In this document: positions 5,907-8,001 of the stretch, one piece after another
Numbering within the stretch: position 1 is the stretch's first letter
How the letters are laid out: every line of letters begins with the position of its first letter
DNA from: Actinomycetota bacterium
GTDB taxonomy: Bacteria > Zhuqueibacterota > Zhuqueibacteria > Residuimicrobiales > Krinioviventaceae
DNA length: 8,001 nt
Assembly (NCBI GenBank): GCA_011682565.1
Contig: JAACEJ010000134.1
Coordinates: 1-8,001, forward strand
Reading direction: 5' to 3'
Notes under the pieces: generated by a model
Databases searched by the model: none
What the model saw: only the letters and a program-made list of their open reading frames with translations
What the model was told of the DNA's origin: nothing
Position numbers and translations under genes: made by a program

Positions 5907-8001
5907 TTATCGCACAACAAAGCTTACAAGTTTTTTAGGAACAACAAATGTTTTTAAAACACTTTTATCTTGTACAAAAGTTTTAACTTTTTGATCATTT
6001 AAAGCTGCTTTTATAATTTCATCTTTTGTACTGTCTGTTGCAATAACTATTTGTGCTCTGATTTTTCCATTAATTTGCACGCCCATCTTGATCGAATCAG
6101 AAACCAGTTTGGATTCGTCATAATCAGGCCAATGAGCATCAAAAATGCTGGTCTTTTGTCCAATAATTTCCCAAAGTTCCTCAGCCGTATGTGGCGCAAA
6201 AGGTGCTATAAGCTTAACAAGGTTCGGAATTATTTCCGTTCCCAACAAAGTGTTTTGCTCCTGTGGATTTACATCCTGAATATAAAGATAAATTTCATTT
6301 ACCAATTCCATGATGCGACTTATTGCGGTATTAAAATGAAAACGATCGAGGTCCAGCGTCGCATGCTTTATCGCGTAATGCATTTGTCTTTCGACTTTAT
6401 TAAATCTCTCTTGTTCATTTCCCGACGGCTTGTTTTCATTAACCTGAACGACAAGTCGCCATAACCTTTTTAAAAACCGGTTTATACCTACAATCCCATC
6501 ATCGTTCCAATCGCCACCTTCTTCATACGATCCCATAAACATCATGTACAAACGGAAAGTATCGGAACCGTATTTATTAACAAATATGTCGGGATTAACA
6601 ACATTGCCGCGCGATTTGGACATTTTTGCGCCCCGGCTTGTGATTACGCCTTGATGAACCAGGTGCGAAAACGGTTCGTCAAAGTGAATGAGTCCAAAAT
6701 CATACAATGCTTTTGTGAAAAATCGTGCATACAAAAGATGCATGACAGCGTGTTCTGCACCGCCAACATACTGATCCACAGGAAGCCATTTTTTAATAAT
6801 ATCAGGATCGAACGCTTTGTCTTCAAGATGTGGATTTGGGAAACGCAAAAAATACCATGCTGAACAAACAAAGGTATCCATAGTATCTACTTCTCGCTTT
6901 GCAGGCTTGCCGCATTTGGGACATGTAGCATTTACAAATTCAGGAACTGTCATTAATGGCGACGTCCCCTTTCCTGTAAAATCCACCTTTTCGGGCAATA
7001 CCACGGGCAATTCCTCTTCCGATACCGGAACTTCGCCACATTCATCACAATAAATGATTGGAATCGGAGCGCCCCAATATCTTTGCCTGGAAATGAGCCA
7101 ATCCCTTAATTTATAATTAATCTTTTTTTCACCAAAACCATTCTTTTTAAAATATTGAATAACCTTTTCTTTTCCTTCAACCGAATTCGTGCCATCAAAT
7201 TGACCGGAGTTGATCATTACCCCAGGCGCTTCATAAGCTTCTTTAAGTGATTCTATACTCGGGTGCCCATCCGGCGATATGACCTCACGAATTGTCAAGG
7301 AATACTTTTGCGCGAATTCAAAATCGCGTTGATCGTGAGCAGGGACTGCCATAACAGCACCTGTTCCATACGATACGAGCACATAATCAGCAATCCAGAT
7401 AGGAATTTTTTCGTTATTCACAGGATTGAAGCAATAGCTTCCCGTAAATAGTCCCGTTTTCTCACGTTCGGTAGAAAGTCTCTCAATTTCCTTTTGTTTT
7501 CGTGTTTGGGCAATATAATCATGAACGGCCTGTTTTTGACTTTCTGTAGTCAATTCCTGCACAAGCGGATGCTCAGGCGCCAGAACCATATATGTAACAC
7601 CAAAGATTGTATCCGGCCTGGTTGTAAAAACCTCGATTGATTCGTCTTTTCCTTCAATTTTAAAACGGATACTTGCGCCAATGCTCTTCCCTATCCAGTT
7701 TTTCTGCATTTGAATTGTTTTTTCGGGCCAGTCAATTCGTTCATGTCCTTCCAACAACCTTTCTGCATAGTCGGTAATTTTAAAGAACCATTGTTCCAAA
7801 TCTTTCATGATAACTTCACTGTCACAACGCTCACACAAGCCGTCAACGACCTGCTCATTCGCCAAAACAGTTTGGCATTGCGGGCACCAGTTTACCGGCG
7901 CTTTTTTGCGATAAGCAAGTTTGTTTTTATAAAGTTGTAAAAAAAGCCATTGCGTCCATTTATAGTACTCCGGAGAGCTTGTATTGATTTCTATATCCCA
8001 A
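5907..8001 (-). CDS. leuS: Leucyl-tRNA synthetase (N-terminus beyond the window)
   Basis: This enzyme charges tRNA-Leu with leucine using ATP, and hydrolyses mischarged products in its CP1 editing domain. The frame is open to the right edge, giving 697 visible residues. The first, WDIEINTSSPEYYKW, aligns near residue 120 of E. coli LeuS, so about 120 residues including the HIGH motif are outside. Seen in order: first zinc knuckle Cys39/Cys42 and Cys56/Cys59 (CPQC, CERC); editing domain with TTRPDT and GTGAVMAVPAHDQRD; RDWLISRQRYWGAPIP; second zinc knuckle CDEC and CPKC (codons near 7047-7038 and 6923-6912); PVDQYVGGAEHAVMHLLY; KMSKS (6626-6612); NRFLKRLWRL anticodon-binding region; and C-terminal VQINGKIRAQI. 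The stop is TAA at 5909-5907. The TTG at 7865 is the internal leucine of QTVLANEQ, not a start. It converges with the small Smr-like gene, 119 bases apart. Confidence 0.98.
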   Translation of the reverse strand, partial: WDIEINTSSPEYYKWTQWLFLQLYKNKLAYRKKAPVNWCPQCQTVLANEQVVDGLCERCDSEVIMKDLEQWFFKITDYAERLLEGHERIDWPEKTIQMQKNWIGKSIGASIRFKIEGKDESIEVFTTRPDTIFGVTYMVLAPEHPLVQELTTESQKQAVHDYIAQTRKQKEIERLSTEREKTGLFTGSYCFNPVNNEKIPIWIADYVLVSYGTGAVMAVPAHDQRDFEFAQKYSLTIREVISPDGHPSIESLKEAYEAPGVMINSGQFDGTNSVEGKEKVIQYFKKNGFGEKKINYKLRDWLISRQRYWGAPIPIIYCDECGEVPVSEEELPVVLPEKVDFTGKGTSPLMTVPEFVNATCPKCGKPAKREVDTMDTFVCSAWYFLRFPNPHLEDKAFDPDIIKKWLPVDQYVGGAEHAVMHLLYARFFTKALYDFGLIHFDEPFSHLVHQGVITSRGAKMSKSRGNVVNPDIFVNKYGSDTFRLYMMFMGSYEEGGDWNDDGIVGINRFLKRLWRLVVQVNENKPSGNEQERFNKVERQMHYAIKHATLDLDRFHFNTAISRIMELVNEIYLYIQDVNPQEQNTLLGTEIIPNLVKLIAPFAPHTAEELWEIIGQKTSIFDAHWPDYDESKLVSDSIKMGVQINGKIRAQIVIATDSTKDEIIKAALNDQKVKTFVQDKSVLKTFVVPKKLVSFVVR

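Noticed and set aside
6051..6464. 137-codon + strand frame within leuS
   Set aside because: It is antisense to conserved LeuS anticodon-binding and C-terminal sequence, and its translation has no domain-like pattern.

Overview
The window is a moderately AT-rich stretch of bacterial chromosome. It probably comes from the FCB superphylum: Bacteroidota, Ignavibacteriota, Calditrichota or a related uncultured lineage. The best pointer is the first gene, whose C-terminus carries a 'QNYPNPFN' FlgD-like / type IX secretion sorting domain typical of those groups. The housekeeping genes (tdh, kbl, ptsI, leuS) are too widespread to narrow it further. No rRNA, tRNA, CRISPR array, insertion sequence or phage gene was seen.

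Layout, left to right. (1) Bases 1-653, +: 3' part of a secreted phospholipase-D-superfamily protein with an intact HKD motif and a T9SS-type tail. (2) Bases 702-2971, +: tdh and kbl, the complete two-enzyme threonine-to-glycine route (L-threonine to 2-amino-3-ketobutyrate to glycine plus acetyl-CoA). The better start for kbl is a GTG at 1781, not the ATG at 1730 that overlaps the tdh stop. (3) Bases 3000-4745, +: ptsI, PTS Enzyme I with all key residues, 28 bases after kbl and probably in the same transcript, but with no Shine-Dalgarno sequence and no adjacent HPr gene. (4) Bases 4746-4985: a 240-base gap holding a possible gene remnant on the minus strand, a TATAAT box, and a strong ribosome-binding site placed before an ATG-TAG start-stop pair. 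(5) Bases 4986-5787, +: two tightly spaced small genes, an exported 149-residue protein of unknown function and a 113-residue protein that looks like an Smr domain without its catalytic motifs. (6) Bases 5788-5906: a short convergent intergenic region with a 14-base palindrome and a short direct repeat. (7) Bases 5907-8001, -: leuS, leucyl-tRNA synthetase, running off the right edge.

The only pathway set out fully here is threonine catabolism (Tdh, Kbl). PtsI may link it to PEP/carbon status if the three genes share a transcript, but that is inference. I found no clear new multi-gene system. The least explained part is 4746-5787: the two small genes and their leader.
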